In this document: positions 29,365-38,656 of the stretch, piece by piece
Layout of the letters: each line of letters starts with the position of its first letter
Position numbering within the stretch: position 1 is the stretch's first letter
Assembly: GCF_014697195.1 (NCBI RefSeq)
Contig: NZ_JACJRJ010000007.1
Span: 62,001 to 126,000 of the forward strand
Direction of reading: 5' to 3'
Source: Cylindrospermum sp. FACHB-282
Lineage (GTDB): Bacteria > Cyanobacteriota > Cyanobacteriia > Cyanobacteriales > Nostocaceae
Length of the DNA: 64,000 nt
Translations under genes and position numbers: made by a program
The notes under the pieces: model-generated
What the model was told of the DNA's origin: nothing
Seen by the model: the letters and a program-made list of their open reading frames with translations, nothing else
Database searches by the model: none

Positions 29365-31866
29365 TCACACTCGCACTTCGACAACAGCGATAATTCTTTC
29401 ATCGCGGTTGAGTTGGAGGATGCTTTCTCCCTTCACATCTCTACCCAATATTGGCACTGTGTCTACAGGTATCCGCACCACACGCTCTTTATTTGTCAGC
29501 AGTGCTACTTCGGCTCCTGGGGTGGCGCGTACCATAGCAGCTAGGTTGTCAGTTTTGTTGGCAAATTTTAGGGCTTGCGTGCCTAAATCAGCGCGGTTGG
29601 CTGCTTTTAATTGATTTGCAGGCATCCGCTTGGCAGATCCTTCTTGAGTAACTAGCAATAGCTGATCATCTTTGGCTACAGCGACACAACCAACCATTTG
29701 CTGATTTTTCGAGAGCCGGAATGCTTGTAATCCCATTGCTGCACGACCCATGACGGGTAGTTGTTCGTCATTGACTGCAAACCGCAATAGACGACCGCCG
29801 GAACTGGCTAAAATCAGATGTTGCCCTGTGGTGGTGAATTGGGTAAATGACAATTCATCATCGTCTTTGAGCTTCAAAATTGTAATTCCGCGCCGAGTTA
29901 GGTTGGTGAATTCTCCCAGAGATAGGCGCTTGATTCGTCCCTGCTGTGTCAAGAGAATCATTTGGTCAGTTTCGGGATTTTCTGGCAGTAAAAAGCGGCT
30001 AACAACACTTTCTACCTTGCCTTGAGCCGTACTGGTAAGCATGGTAATTAGTGGTGTGCCCCGTGGAGAGCGTCCTGTTGTGGCGGGAATATCTCCTACT
30101 TTCACAGGATAGACTTTGCCGCCACTGTTGAGGATCAGCAAATCTTTTTCGGTGTCAGTTAACTCGGTTTGGATAATGAAGTCGTTTTCATGCAACCCGT
30201 TTTCGGCTTTCGGCTTTTTAAGCGTTGGTTGAATACGACGTACATACCCCCGGTGGGTAAATTCTAATGCTGCTTCTTCTGGCGGCTGTTGCGATTTTGG
30301 ATTGTCCTCGTCTTCTACTGCTCCTTGTCTGCTTGTTTCCTTGTCCTGTTTTACTGCTGTTTCGCTAGTAGGCATTAGCTTGGTACGCCGGGGGTCGCTG
30401 TATTTGCGCTTGAGCGATCGCAAATCTTTTTTCAGTGCCTTGAGTAATTCCCGTCTGTCATCAAGTAATTTTCGTAATAAGCTAATTTGCTGGCTGAGTT
30501 CGCCAAATTCTTGTTGCAAATGTTGCTGTTCTAAACTGGTGAGACGGCGCAATGGCATCGATAGGATTGCATCTGCTTGTACTTCGCTCAAATCTAGTCG
30601 GCTACAAAGGTTGATTTTAGCTGTGGTGCCATCAGCAGCTTGGCGCAAAATTTCAATTACCTGATCTAGGTTAGACAAGGCTTTGAGCAAACCTGCTACC
30701 AGATTCACCCGGTTTTCGGCTTTTTCTAACTCGTAATTGTAGCGGCGGTTGAGGGTATGTTCGCGGTAGCTCAAAAATTCTTGCAACATTTGACGCAAGC
30801 TCAACTGGCGGGGTTGCCCATCCACTAAAGCTAGGAGAATTGCCCCAAAGGTGGTTTGTAAGGCAGTTTGGTGATACAAATGCTGGAGGACTTCTTGGGG
30901 GTTGGTATCGCGTTTGAGTTCAATTACTACCCGCATCCCTTCGCGATCGCTTTCATCCCGCAAATCAGAAATTCCTAGCAAGCGACCTTGATTCACCAGA
31001 TCCGCTACTTTCTCAATCCAGCCAGCTTTATTCACTTGATAAGGCAATTCAGTGATAATTATTGCTGTCCGTCGTTTGCTTCCCCTAGTTGCAGGAATTT
31101 CCTCCAGGTTAGCAACTCCCCGCAGCACAATTCCACCCTTACCTGTGGTGTATGCCTCGCGAATTCCTGCGCCACTAACAATTTCTCCACCAGTGGGAAA
31201 GTCTGGGCCAGGAATTAATTCAAATAATTTTTCATCGGTCAATTCTGGATTGTCAATTAAGGCAATCAACCCATCAACGATTTCCCCTAAGTTGTGGGGT
31301 GGAATATTCGTCGCCATCCCCACGGCGATACCAGCACAGCCATTGAGTAATAGAAACGGTAACTGAGCAGGTAGTACCGTTGGTTCTTGCTGGGAATTAT
31401 CGAAGTTACCGATAAATTCCACGGTTTCTTCGCCAATTTCCGCCAGCATTCCCTCATGGCTAATGGGTGAGAGGCGCGTTTCTGTGTAGCGCATCGCCGC
31501 TGGTGGGTCATTATCGACGCTACCAAAGTTGCCATGTCCTGCTAGTAAAGGATAGCGGCTGGAAAATTCCTGCACCAACCTCACTAAAGCATCGTAAACT
31601 GCTTGGTCGCCGTGGGGATGGTATTTACCCAGCACATCCCCCACTACACGGGCACACTTCCGATAGGGTCTGTCGGGTACTAGACCGAGTTCGTGCATGG
31701 CATACAAAATCCGCCGATGCACGGGCTTTAAGCCATCACGGACGTCTGGTAGCGCTCGCCCGACAATCACACTCATGGCATATTCGAGGTAAGACCGTTG
31801 CATCTCAGTGTGCAGGGCTGTTGTGATGACCTGTCCCGTGGAGAGAAGGTTTAACTGTTTTGCCAT
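29365..31866 (-). CDS. gyrA: DNA gyrase/topoisomerase IV subunit A
   Basis: 833 residues. The breakage-reunion domain is complete: [50 protein letters not shown], and catalytic Tyr in [11 protein letters not shown]; coiled coil about 370-480. The C-terminal beta-pinwheel (from about 530) includes [57 protein letters not shown] and [15 protein letters not shown] charged low-complexity insert (about 485-530) separates the halves. The GyrA box (QRRGGKG) that should lie in the first blade is absent, so wrapping and supercoiling may be weak and a ParC-like role is possible. The residue at E. coli Ser83 is Gln. Cyanobacteria often carry two such genes. Confidence 0.88.
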   Translation of the reverse strand: MAKQLNLLSTGQVITTALHTEMQRSYLEYAMSVIVGRALPDVRDGLKPVHRRILYAMHELGLVPDRPYRKCARVVGDVLGKYHPHGDQAVYDALVRLVQEFSSRYPLLAGHGNFGSVDNDPPAAMRYTETRLSPISHEGMLAEIGEETVEFIGNFDNSQQEPTVLPAQLPFLLLNGCAGIAVGMATNIPPHNLGEIVDGLIALIDNPELTDEKLFELIPGPDFPTGGEIVSGAGIREAYTTGKGGIVLRGVANLEEIPATRGSKRRTAIIITELPYQVNKAGWIEKVADLVNQGRLLGISDLRDESDREGMRVVIELKRDTNPQEVLQHLYHQTALQTTFGAILLALVDGQPRQLSLRQMLQEFLSYREHTLNRRYNYELEKAENRVNLVAGLLKALSNLDQVIEILRQAADGTTAKINLCSRLDLSEVQADAILSMPLRRLTSLEQQHLQQEFGELSQQISLLRKLLDDRRELLKALKKDLRSLKRKYSDPRRTKLMPTSETAVKQDKETSRQGAVEDEDNPKSQQPPEEAALEFTHRGYVRRIQPTLKKPKAENGLHENDFIIQTELTDTEKDLLILNSGGKVYPVKVGDIPATTGRSPRGTPLITMLTSTAQGKVESVVSRFLLPENPETDQMILLTQQGRIKRLSLGEFTNLTRRGITILKLKDDDELSFTQFTTTGQHLILASSGGRLLRFAVNDEQLPVMGRAAMGLQAFRLSKNQQMVGCVAVAKDDQLLLVTQEGSAKRMPANQLKAANRADLGTQALKFANKTDNLAAMVRATPGAEVALLTNKERVVRIPVDTVPILGRDVKGESILQLNRDERIIAVVEVRV

Positions 31867-32094
31867 GAGCTTTTTCCCTGAATTTTAACTACACAAAAGT
31901 CGCTGGAACTTAACACTCTAGCAACCACAGCATAACGGATGAAATAGGATTCCTAACAAAATCTTGATACTTATATGATAAAAAGCAGTAGTATTATCCT
32001 TGACAGCGGGGAGGCACATTGATTACTTAAAAGGAGGCAGACAACTGTTTTTATCAGCTGGTAATCCCCCTCACCCTTATTAAGTCAAATTCTC

Positions 32095-32493
32095 ATGAAA
32101 ACCGTATTGATTGTCGAAGATGATCTGATTAATGCTCGCGTTTTTTCTAAGATTCTGACCAAGCGCGGTGGCTTGGAGGTGAAACACACGGAAAATGTGG
32201 AAGAGGTAATAAATATCGCCCAAGCAGGAGAAGCAGACTTAATTTTAATGGATGTTTCTCTCTCACGAAGTGTTTACCAAGGTAAGGCTGTTGATGGGAT
32301 TAAAATTACACAAATGTTAAAGTCTGACCCACAAACAGCAAGCTTACCGATTATTTTGGTAACGGCACACGCTATGGAAGGCGATCGCGAGAACTTTCTC
32401 AAGCAGAGCGGTGCTGATGGCTACATCTCTAAACCAGTTGTTGACCATCAACACTTCGTTGACCAGATCATGGCACTTCTACCAAATGGGTAA
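32095..32493 (+). CDS. Single-domain (CheY/DivK-like) response regulator
   Basis: 132 residues, receiver domain only: acidic pocket VEDD, phospho-acceptor Asp in LILMDVSLS, Thr/Ser in ILVTAHAM, Lys in YISKPV. A short insertion after the phospho-Asp (SRSVYQGKAVDGI) is characteristic of a cyanobacterial subgroup. No kinase is adjacent. The stop codon TAA is the first triplet of a TAATGG-type heptamer array (TAATTGG), so the end of the gene coincides with a repeat. Confidence 0.9.
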   Translation: MKTVLIVEDDLINARVFSKILTKRGGLEVKHTENVEEVINIAQAGEADLILMDVSLSRSVYQGKAVDGIKITQMLKSDPQTASLPIILVTAHAMEGDRENFLKQSGADGYISKPVVDHQHFVDQIMALLPNG

Positions 32494-32553
32494 TTGGTAA
32501 TTGGTAATTGGTAATTGGTAATTGGTAATTGGTAATTGGTAATTGGTAATTGG
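32491..32553. repeat. Heptanucleotide tandem repeat (TAATTGG) x 9
   Basis: Nine perfect copies, 63 bases, beginning with the TAA stop codon of the response regulator. Short tandemly repeated heptamers of this kind are known in heterocystous cyanobacteria (STRR sequences). Confidence 0.97.
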
Positions 32554-32574
32554 ATAAACAACTCTTAGACAATC

Positions 32575-32601
32575 CCCAATGCCCAATGCCCAATGCCCAA
32601 T
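32575..32601. repeat. Heptanucleotide tandem repeat (CCCAATG), about 4 copies
   Basis: Three perfect copies plus CCCAAT. Second STRR-type array 20 bases from the first, with a different unit. Confidence 0.95.
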
Positions 32602-32618
32602 CCCTCCTATTGTCTAGG

Positions 32619-33533
32619 CTATTGACCGGGGGGTGATGTGTTCTGCCGTTGCTGTAGGGCTGCTTGAATACGGGGTAATTCTAGGAATTTTTTCGTATCA
32701 GACAGTAAGCGATCGCCCCAGAGATTTAGCTTGAGGAAATCCAAATCGGCATAGCGCTGATCGATGCGGAGTGCAGATTCTCCCATTGCCAAACCTTGTT
32801 GGCGTAAGCGTAGCTCGCCGGAGGCATCGCCTTTGGTATACAGTGCCACTGCCAAGGCTAATAAAGGTTCTGCGGCTTGCTTATCAAGTGTTACCGCTGT
32901 TTGCCACTGCTTAATTGCTCCTTGGATATTACCCTGCTCGTAGTTAATTAAACCAATGTTGTTAATTGCCGGCCAGAATTTTTGATCTTGGGAGACAGCT
33001 TTGGTGAACTGAGCGATCGCATCTGGCAATCGACCCGATACAAAGTAAGCATTACCCAAATCAAATAAACCCTCTGGGTCATTGGGTTTTAACTTTAAAC
33101 CTGCTTGGTAATTAGCAATAGCTACTGGATACTTTTTTTGTTGAAAATTAGCCGAACCCAAAGCAAACAGAACGTCAGCATTTTTGGGGTTGAGAGTTTG
33201 GGCTTTGTTCAGGGCGGCGATCGCTGCATCAAACTCTTTAGTTTGCAAATGCAAGCCACCTAACAGTAACCATACTTTATCATTTTTAGGAGCCAGTTGA
33301 GAAGCCAGCCGCGCTCGTGGTAAAGCCAACTCAACCTGTTGAAACTGCGCTAATTGAGCTGCCTCCTGTGCCAAGCTCAACCCCTGCTTCTCCAACTTTG
33401 CTGCATCAAGTTGCAGCGTATGGGGTACCAATGCCTGTGCATGAGCTGCTTCGGGCATACTCCACAAACTACAGACAACCAGAAGAGAAATCAACCGAAC
33501 GTGTTTAGGCACACTACCGCCTCTTAACCACAA
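32619..33533 (-). CDS. Exported TPR protein
   Basis: 304 residues. A signal peptide (VRLISLLVVCSLWSMPEAAHA) is followed by about five TPR units (VWLLLGGLHLQTKEFDAAI..., ADVLFALGSANFQQKKYPVAI, PEGLFDLGNAYFVSGRLPDAI, WPAINNIGLINYEQGNIQGAI). Periplasmic or thylakoid-lumenal protein binding is likely. Near the C-terminus the stretch KGDASGELRLRQQG is encoded by a palindromic intergenic-type repeat (32801-32832) inserted in frame just after the last TPR helix. Confidence 0.85.
   Translation of the reverse strand: MWLRGGSVPKHVRLISLLVVCSLWSMPEAAHAQALVPHTLQLDAAKLEKQGLSLAQEAAQLAQFQQVELALPRARLASQLAPKNDKVWLLLGGLHLQTKEFDAAIAALNKAQTLNPKNADVLFALGSANFQQKKYPVAIANYQAGLKLKPNDPEGLFDLGNAYFVSGRLPDAIAQFTKAVSQDQKFWPAINNIGLINYEQGNIQGAIKQWQTAVTLDKQAAEPLLALAVALYTKGDASGELRLRQQGLAMGESALRIDQRYADLDFLKLNLWGDRLLSDTKKFLELPRIQAALQQRQNTSPPGQ
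32801..32832 (-). repeat. Palindromic repeat inserted in frame in the TPR gene
   Basis: On the minus strand GGCGATGCCTCCGGCGAGCT followed by ACGCTTACGCC. I recognise this as a Nostoc/Anabaena dispersed repeat (GGCGATGCC...GCTACGC...TACGCC type). Here it adds about 11 codons, giving GDASGELRLRQ. Confidence 0.6.
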
Positions 33534-33964
33534 ATCAAAGAATCTTTCAGATAGCTTAAACGATCTCCGCTCTAGACGAAAGGCAAATTTTGCAGCAGAC
33601 CCGTCTTTATGGCGGAAATTACCGACAGCAAAAACACATTTAACTTGCGTTAAACACTCTTAGGGTTGTGAACTAGTTATATATCCAATGTACCTCGTAA
33701 ACTACCCCCATCTGCCTAGCGGCTTTTAGCCGAAGGTGGCGCGTCAGCGCGGTGGGAGCTTTCAACTGATAAAAACTCCAACTGTTAGACAATCGGCGTT
33801 CTCGTTTACTGCTTTGAAACTGGTGACTTTGGTCATGCATTGAGTTACAACTTTTTGAACGATAATTGCTTACATAAATTTATACGACTTATACGACGAG
33901 GTTGTTGAACAGTTGAAACAAAACCGCGCCTCTATCGTTTTAGCTACTGCCCGATTAACCGGAA
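33534..33964. other. Gene-free spacer with GC-rich hairpins
   Basis: No gene. Around 33718-33765 two small stem-loops follow each other (CGGCT-TTT-AGCCG and GCGC-GTCA-GCGC), again repeat-like. A direct repeat TTATACGAC occurs twice at about 33881-33898, just before the export cassette. Confidence 0.5.
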
Positions 33965-33970
33965 GTGGAT

Positions 33971-35533
33971 ATGGCAATTGATACATCACACCCTGGCAAT
34001 TCATCGGTTTTAGTTCCAGAAGTGAAAAAAAAAGGCAGGAACTTTTGGCTGCCTTGGCTAATCGCTCTTTGTCTTTTGGGTGGTATTGGCTACGCAATCT
34101 ATTACCAAGTAGCCGTACTTCCCAGTCAGCAAGCAAGACGCCGGGTGCTGACAAAACCTGTAGAGAGGCAGAGCTTATCAATCACAGTTTCCGCTAATGG
34201 AACAGTAAAGCCTGAGCGTTCAATCAACCTCAGCCCCAAAAATTCAGGCATCTTGAAAAGACTACTGGTGAAGGAAGGCGATTTAGTCGAACAAGGGCAG
34301 ATTGTCGCTTACATGGATGATTCCAACCTGCAAGGGCAACTCACCTCTGCTAGAGGACAGATAGCACAAGCTGAGGCAAATCTCCAAAAGTTGATCGCAG
34401 GCAATCGCCCCCAAGATATTGCCCAATCACAGGCACAACTAAACGAGGCTGAGGCGAATCTGCGAAAGCTTCAAGTCGGCAATCGCCCTCAAGATATTGC
34501 CCAAGCACAGGCACGCTTACAAAGCGCTCAAGCTACCTTAAGTAAAGCTGAAGATGATTTTCGCCGCAATCAGCAACTTTACAATTCAGGAGGCATTTCT
34601 CTCCAGACTGTAAACCAAAAACGTGCAGATCGCGACAGTGCCCAAGCCTCGGTGAGTGAAGCACAGCAAGCTCTAGCATTACAAAAAGCCGGGTCACGTC
34701 CAGAAGATATTGACCAAGGGCGGGCTGTAGTGAAGCAGAGACAACAAGCTTTATCACTCCTCAAAGCAGGAACGCGTCGAGAAGATATTGACGCAGCACG
34801 TGCTCAGATAATTTCTGCTCGCGGCTCCCTACAAAACGTCCAAGCCGAAATCAATGACACAATAATTCGCGCACCTTTTGAGGGTGTGGTGACGAAGAAG
34901 TACGCTGATCCGGGCGCTTTCGTCACTCCCACAACTGCCAGTAGTTCCGTATCTTCTGCTACTTCTTCTTCTATCTTATCTCTAGCTTCCACCAATGAAG
35001 TTGTTGCCAATTTAGCCGAAACAAATATTTCTAAAATCAGCCTAGGTCAAGAAGTCACGATTAAGGCAGATGCCTATCCAGGAAAAACCTTTGAAGGTAT
35101 TGTGAGACAAATTGCTGCCCAAGCGATAGTGGAACAAAATGTTACCAGTTTTGAAGTCAGAGTAGCACTCTCAGATTCTCAAAGGTTACTGCGGTCTGGG
35201 ATGAATGTGGAAGCCGATTTTCAAGTTGGTGAATTGGAAAATGTCCTAGTGGTGCCCACAGCTTCGGTGGTGCGGCGAGAACGTGCCACAGGTGTGTTTG
35301 TGGCTGGTGCCGATGACAAACCAGTGTTTACTCCCATCGAGACTGGCGTTACCGTGAATAACTTTACTGAAGTTAAGTCTGGATTGACAGGAGACGAGCG
35401 GGTGTTGCTCAGTTTCCCGCCAGGTTCACGACCACAATCAACACCACGAGGAGGAGTTTTTCCTGGTCTAGGAGGTGGTGGAGGTGGCCGTTCTCAGAGC
35501 GGTGGGCGTTCTCAAGGTGGGGGATCTCCTTAA
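33971..35533 (+). CDS. Membrane fusion protein of MacAB/HlyD-type exporter, cassette 1
   Basis: 520 residues from ATG at 33971 (GGAAG 6 bases before; a GTG at 33965 is in frame). One N-terminal membrane helix (LIALCLLGGIGYAIYYQVAVL), lipoyl half-motif (GTVKPERSINLSPKNSGIL...VKEGDLVEQGQIVAYMDD), a long coiled-coil hairpin made of repeated AGNRPQDIAQ/AQA blocks (about 115-290), second lipoyl half (IIRAPFEGVVTKKYADPGAF), then beta-barrel and membrane-proximal domains. The Gly/Arg/Ser-rich tail (about 490-520) is unusual. It would link the inner-membrane pump to an outer-membrane channel, not encoded here. Confidence 0.9.
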   Translation: MAIDTSHPGNSSVLVPEVKKKGRNFWLPWLIALCLLGGIGYAIYYQVAVLPSQQARRRVLTKPVERQSLSITVSANGTVKPERSINLSPKNSGILKRLLVKEGDLVEQGQIVAYMDDSNLQGQLTSARGQIAQAEANLQKLIAGNRPQDIAQSQAQLNEAEANLRKLQVGNRPQDIAQAQARLQSAQATLSKAEDDFRRNQQLYNSGGISLQTVNQKRADRDSAQASVSEAQQALALQKAGSRPEDIDQGRAVVKQRQQALSLLKAGTRREDIDAARAQIISARGSLQNVQAEINDTIIRAPFEGVVTKKYADPGAFVTPTTASSSVSSATSSSILSLASTNEVVANLAETNISKISLGQEVTIKADAYPGKTFEGIVRQIAAQAIVEQNVTSFEVRVALSDSQRLLRSGMNVEADFQVGELENVLVVPTASVVRRERATGVFVAGADDKPVFTPIETGVTVNNFTEVKSGLTGDERVLLSFPPGSRPQSTPRGGVFPGLGGGGGGRSQSGGRSQGGGSP

Positions 35534-35555
35534 ATTTAGTTGTAAATATAACAAT

Positions 35556-36833
35556 ATGATTAAGGGATTTTATGTAACAAAAGCTAAGAGTACCCGCACA
35601 GTAACATTGCTGGAAATATTTTTAATGGCAGCAGAGACACTGTGGAGTAACAAATTACGTACAGGACTAACGATGCTGGGCGTAATTATTGGGATTTCTT
35701 CGGTGATTGCCATTACCTCTGTGGGTCAAGGGGTGCAAAAGGGTGTTGAGCAACAGATACAAGCATTGGGTACGGATGTGCTGCAAATCTTGGCTGGTGC
35801 AGCCAGAAGCGGGAATATCCTACAAGGAATAGGTTCTAGCAGCACCTTGACTTGGGAGGATGCTAAGGCGATCGCTACACAAGCACCATCTGCTGAGACT
35901 GTTTCTGCTTATCTACAACGGAATGTACAAGTTGTTTATGCAGGACAGAACACGTCAACAACAGTTTTGGGCACAGATTTAAACTACCCAGAAGTCAGAA
36001 ATACCCACCCCCAGCAGGGGAGATACTTTACTCAGGAAGAACTAGATACTGCCGCACAGTTTGCCATCATTGGGCCTACAGTCCAGCGAACTCTCTTTGG
36101 ACAGGGCGGTAATGTCATCGGCGAGAAAATTCGGATTCAGGGAGAGGCTTATGAACTGATTGGGGTGATGGAGCCTAAAGGTTCTCAAGGTCCGACAGAC
36201 CGAGATGACCAAATTTTCATCCCTCTCACTAGTATGTCAAAGAGACTGGTTGGTAACAATGCCCTGGTAGGCGTTTCTGTGAATGGGATTTTAGTCAAAG
36301 CCGCCAATCAAGAACAGTTAGAAGCCGCTCAGTTTCAAGTCACCAATTTATTACGCCTGCGTCACAACATCTATCCGCCCCAAGCCGATGATTTCCGGCT
36401 AACTAACCAAGCTGATATTGTTAGCACCTTTACTAATGTTGTGGGCTTATTTACAGTCATGGTAGTGGCGATCGCAGGAATTTCTTTAGTCGTTGGCGGC
36501 ATTGGTATTGCTAATATCATGCTGGTTTCTGTTGTCGAACGAACACGGGAGATTGGGATTCGTAAGGCAGTAGGAGCCACCAATTCAGCAATTCTCAATC
36601 AATTTTTAGCCGAAGCAATCGTGATTTCTATTGCTGGCGGCAGCATTGGTATAGGGAGTGGCATTTTGATTGCCTTTGCAGCAGCAACCATTTTCAAATT
36701 TCCATTTGTGATTTCTTTTTTGTCGATCATCGTCGGGTTTGGACTCTCCCTAAGTGTTGGCTTAGTCGCTGGGGTGATTCCCGCAAGAAATGCCGCCAAA
36801 TTAGATCCCATCAATGCTCTAAGAAGCGACTAA
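35556..36833 (+). CDS. MacB-like ABC transporter permease, cassette 1
   Basis: 425 residues from ATG at 35556. MacB periplasmic-core plus FtsX architecture: first helix in NKLRTGLTMLGVIIGISSVIAI, a large periplasmic domain (about 80-280), then three C-terminal helices (VVGLFTVMVVAIAGISLVVGGIGIANIMLV, the conserved VERTREIGIRKAVGA loop, and LSLSVGLVAGVIPARNAAKLDP). It follows the fusion-protein gene directly and is followed by the ATPase. Confidence 0.9.
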   Translation: MIKGFYVTKAKSTRTVTLLEIFLMAAETLWSNKLRTGLTMLGVIIGISSVIAITSVGQGVQKGVEQQIQALGTDVLQILAGAARSGNILQGIGSSSTLTWEDAKAIATQAPSAETVSAYLQRNVQVVYAGQNTSTTVLGTDLNYPEVRNTHPQQGRYFTQEELDTAAQFAIIGPTVQRTLFGQGGNVIGEKIRIQGEAYELIGVMEPKGSQGPTDRDDQIFIPLTSMSKRLVGNNALVGVSVNGILVKAANQEQLEAAQFQVTNLLRLRHNIYPPQADDFRLTNQADIVSTFTNVVGLFTVMVVAIAGISLVVGGIGIANIMLVSVVERTREIGIRKAVGATNSAILNQFLAEAIVISIAGGSIGIGSGILIAFAAATIFKFPFVISFLSIIVGFGLSLSVGLVAGVIPARNAAKLDPINALRSD

Positions 36834-36924
36834 ATAATTAAAAATTCCCAACCTCCGCGAACCTCTGCTCTTACCCTTGCGTGCCTCTGCGTTTCAAATA
36901 AACTCCTCAATTCACCACCATGAT

Positions 36925-37596
36925 ATGGCAACGATGATTTGGATGGAATCCATAACCAAAACCTACCATTTAGGAGAAATTGATGTTCCCATACTCAAGG
37001 GAATTCAACTCTCTATTGAAGAGGGTGAATATGTCTCCATTATGGGTGCATCAGGTTCCGGTAAATCAACTCTGATGAATATTTTGGGATGTCTGGATCG
37101 TCCCACTACTGGAAACTATATTTTAGAGGGTAGAAACCTGACAACTTTTGACGATGATGAATTAGCCTATATCCGCAACCAAAGGATAGGTTTTGTTTTC
37201 CAACAATTTAATCTATTGGCACGGGCGACGGCACTAGAAAACGTGATGTTACCAATGGTTTACGCCAATTTACCCAAGGCAAAACGTCGTCAAAGGGCAT
37301 TGGAAGCGTTACAAAAGGTGGGATTAGGCGATCGCATTTCTAACCGCCCTAGTCAACTCTCTGGGGGTCAACAACAACGGGTAGCGATCGCCCGCGCTTT
37401 GGTCAATCGACCTGCATTAGTTTTGGCCGATGAACCAACGGGAGCTTTAGACACCGAGACTTCTTACGAGGTGATGAGTTTGCTCACAGAACTGAATCAG
37501 CAAGGAATCACCATTGTGATTGTGACTCATGAACCAGATATCGCTGCCCAAACACACAGAATTATCCGAGTCCAGGATGGTTTGATTGTGGGATAA
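36925..37596 (+). CDS. MacB/LolD-type ABC transporter ATPase, cassette 1
   Basis: 223 residues. Walker [15 protein letters not shown]-loop FVFQQFNLL, signature [16 protein letters not shown], Walker B VLADEPTG, H-loop VTHEP: all intact. It energises the permease upstream. The gap of about 90 bases to the permease holds no gene; the cassette is likely one transcript. Confidence 0.92.
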   Translation: MATMIWMESITKTYHLGEIDVPILKGIQLSIEEGEYVSIMGASGSGKSTLMNILGCLDRPTTGNYILEGRNLTTFDDDELAYIRNQRIGFVFQQFNLLARATALENVMLPMVYANLPKAKRRQRALEALQKVGLGDRISNRPSQLSGGQQQRVAIARALVNRPALVLADEPTGALDTETSYEVMSLLTELNQQGITIVIVTHEPDIAAQTHRIIRVQDGLIVG

Positions 37597-37911
37597 TTCG
37601 ATAATATCAACCCTTTGGGGGGGGGTTCATTAAATCTTTACCTTGACCTTTTTTGAATTCAAAATGCAAAATAGAGCCTACGGCACGCTACGCGAACAAA
37701 ATTAAAAATGAAGAATAAAAACAATTTTGAATTAATTAATTCCGAGTACAGGCTCCCACTGATTCTAAGAATCAGCGGTCTACAATCAGTGGTAGCTCTG
37801 AACCCACCACTGATTGTCTTTAATTTTGAATTTTGAATTTTGAATTCCCCGTTCGCCTTTGGCGTCCCGTAGGGAAGGGGTTGACGTTGCCATCTAGTAG
37901 CGAATACATTC
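37597..37911. repeat. Intergenic block of repeats
   Basis: No gene. Contains TTTTGAA heptamers (three copies near 37825-37845), an inverted repeat CCACTGATT/AATCAGTGG around 37757-37795, and a GC-rich stem near 37850-37880 (GTTCGCCTTTGGCGTCCCGT). Confidence 0.55.
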
Positions 37912-37931
37912 ATAAGTGAATACATACTTAT
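37912..37931. promoter_or_regulatory. Palindrome in front of tetR, candidate TetR operator
   Basis: ATAAGT-GAATACAT-ACTTAT, perfect 6-bp arms, ending two bases before the likely tetR start codon. Its left half (ATAAGTGAATACATAC) recurs with two changes at 38561-38576 before the next export cassette. Confidence 0.55.
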
Positions 37932-37933
37932 TT

Positions 37934-38527
37934 ATGGCTCGCACACCTAAAATCACTAATCAGCAAATTTTAGAGGCAGCGCGTGAACTTTTTCTGCAAC
38001 AGGGCTTTGGTGCTTCAACTATAGAAATTGCACAGCGAGCGGGAATTTCTGAGGCGTCAATTTTCAAGCGCTTCTCAACGAAGGAAGAACTGTTTTACAT
38101 GTCTATGGGAATTCCCGAAAAGCCCCTCTGGATGCAAGAGCTTGAGTCTTTGTCTGGCAAAGGTGATCTCAAAGAAAACCTGATACAGGTGTGCCTTCAG
38201 ATTCTGGAATTCCATCGCGAGATCATGCCACGATTGATGATGTTGAGATCCCGCGGGAAGCCGCTCCCAGAAAAGGGGAATAGACTAGCGTCAAAGTCTA
38301 TTCGCGATGTCAAGGTATTGACTGCTTTTCTAGAGCGGGAGATAGAACAAGGAAGGCTTCGTCTTGGAGATCCCAATACAGTGGCGCTGATTTTGCTAGG
38401 ATCGCTGATGAACTATGTTTTTTTAGAGCAGATAAATCCCGAAGAAGGTATAACCACAGATGCACCAATCTTTGTTCAAGGTCTTGTGGAGATTCTCTGG
38501 CAGGGAATTGCACCCACCCAAGATTAA
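37934..38527 (+). CDS. TetR/AcrR-family transcriptional regulator
   Basis: 197 residues from ATG at 37934. N-terminal HTH: ITNQQILEAARELFLQQGFGASTIEIAQRAGISEASIFKRFSTKEELF, canonical. The C-terminal ligand domain (60-197) is typical in size. Position between two related export cassettes and palindromes before its own start and the second cassette suggest it represses itself and at least the downstream exporter, released by a small molecule. Confidence 0.92.
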   Translation: MARTPKITNQQILEAARELFLQQGFGASTIEIAQRAGISEASIFKRFSTKEELFYMSMGIPEKPLWMQELESLSGKGDLKENLIQVCLQILEFHREIMPRLMMLRSRGKPLPEKGNRLASKSIRDVKVLTAFLEREIEQGRLRLGDPNTVALILLGSLMNYVFLEQINPEEGITTDAPIFVQGLVEILWQGIAPTQD

Positions 38528-38560
38528 TTGAGCAAAAATAGATATTTTTTTGGACAATTA

Positions 38561-38576
38561 ATAAGTGATTACTTAC
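38561..38576. promoter_or_regulatory. Second candidate TetR operator, before cassette 2
   Basis: ATAAGTGATTACTTAC contains the inverted repeat TAAGT-GATT-ACTTA and matches the site at 37912 at 14 of 16 positions. It lies about 80 bases before the start of the second fusion-protein gene. Confidence 0.5.
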
Positions 38577-38656
38577 ATTTTATTATTTGGCCAGATTTAA
38601 TTCTCTACTTTAGTCATTGATTGCCAACTTATGTTTTATATTCAAGAGCAGATAAT

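Noticed and set aside
32025-32094. A perfect AAAGGAGG about 60 bases before the response regulator start
   Set aside because: No ATG, GTG or TTG at the right spacing follows it, so I could not support a small ORF; it may be coincidental.
34400-34800. Repeated AGNRPQDIAQ blocks in the fusion proteins as possible recombination scars
   Set aside because: They are the heptad-type repeats of the coiled-coil hairpin, present in both paralogues and typical of the family.
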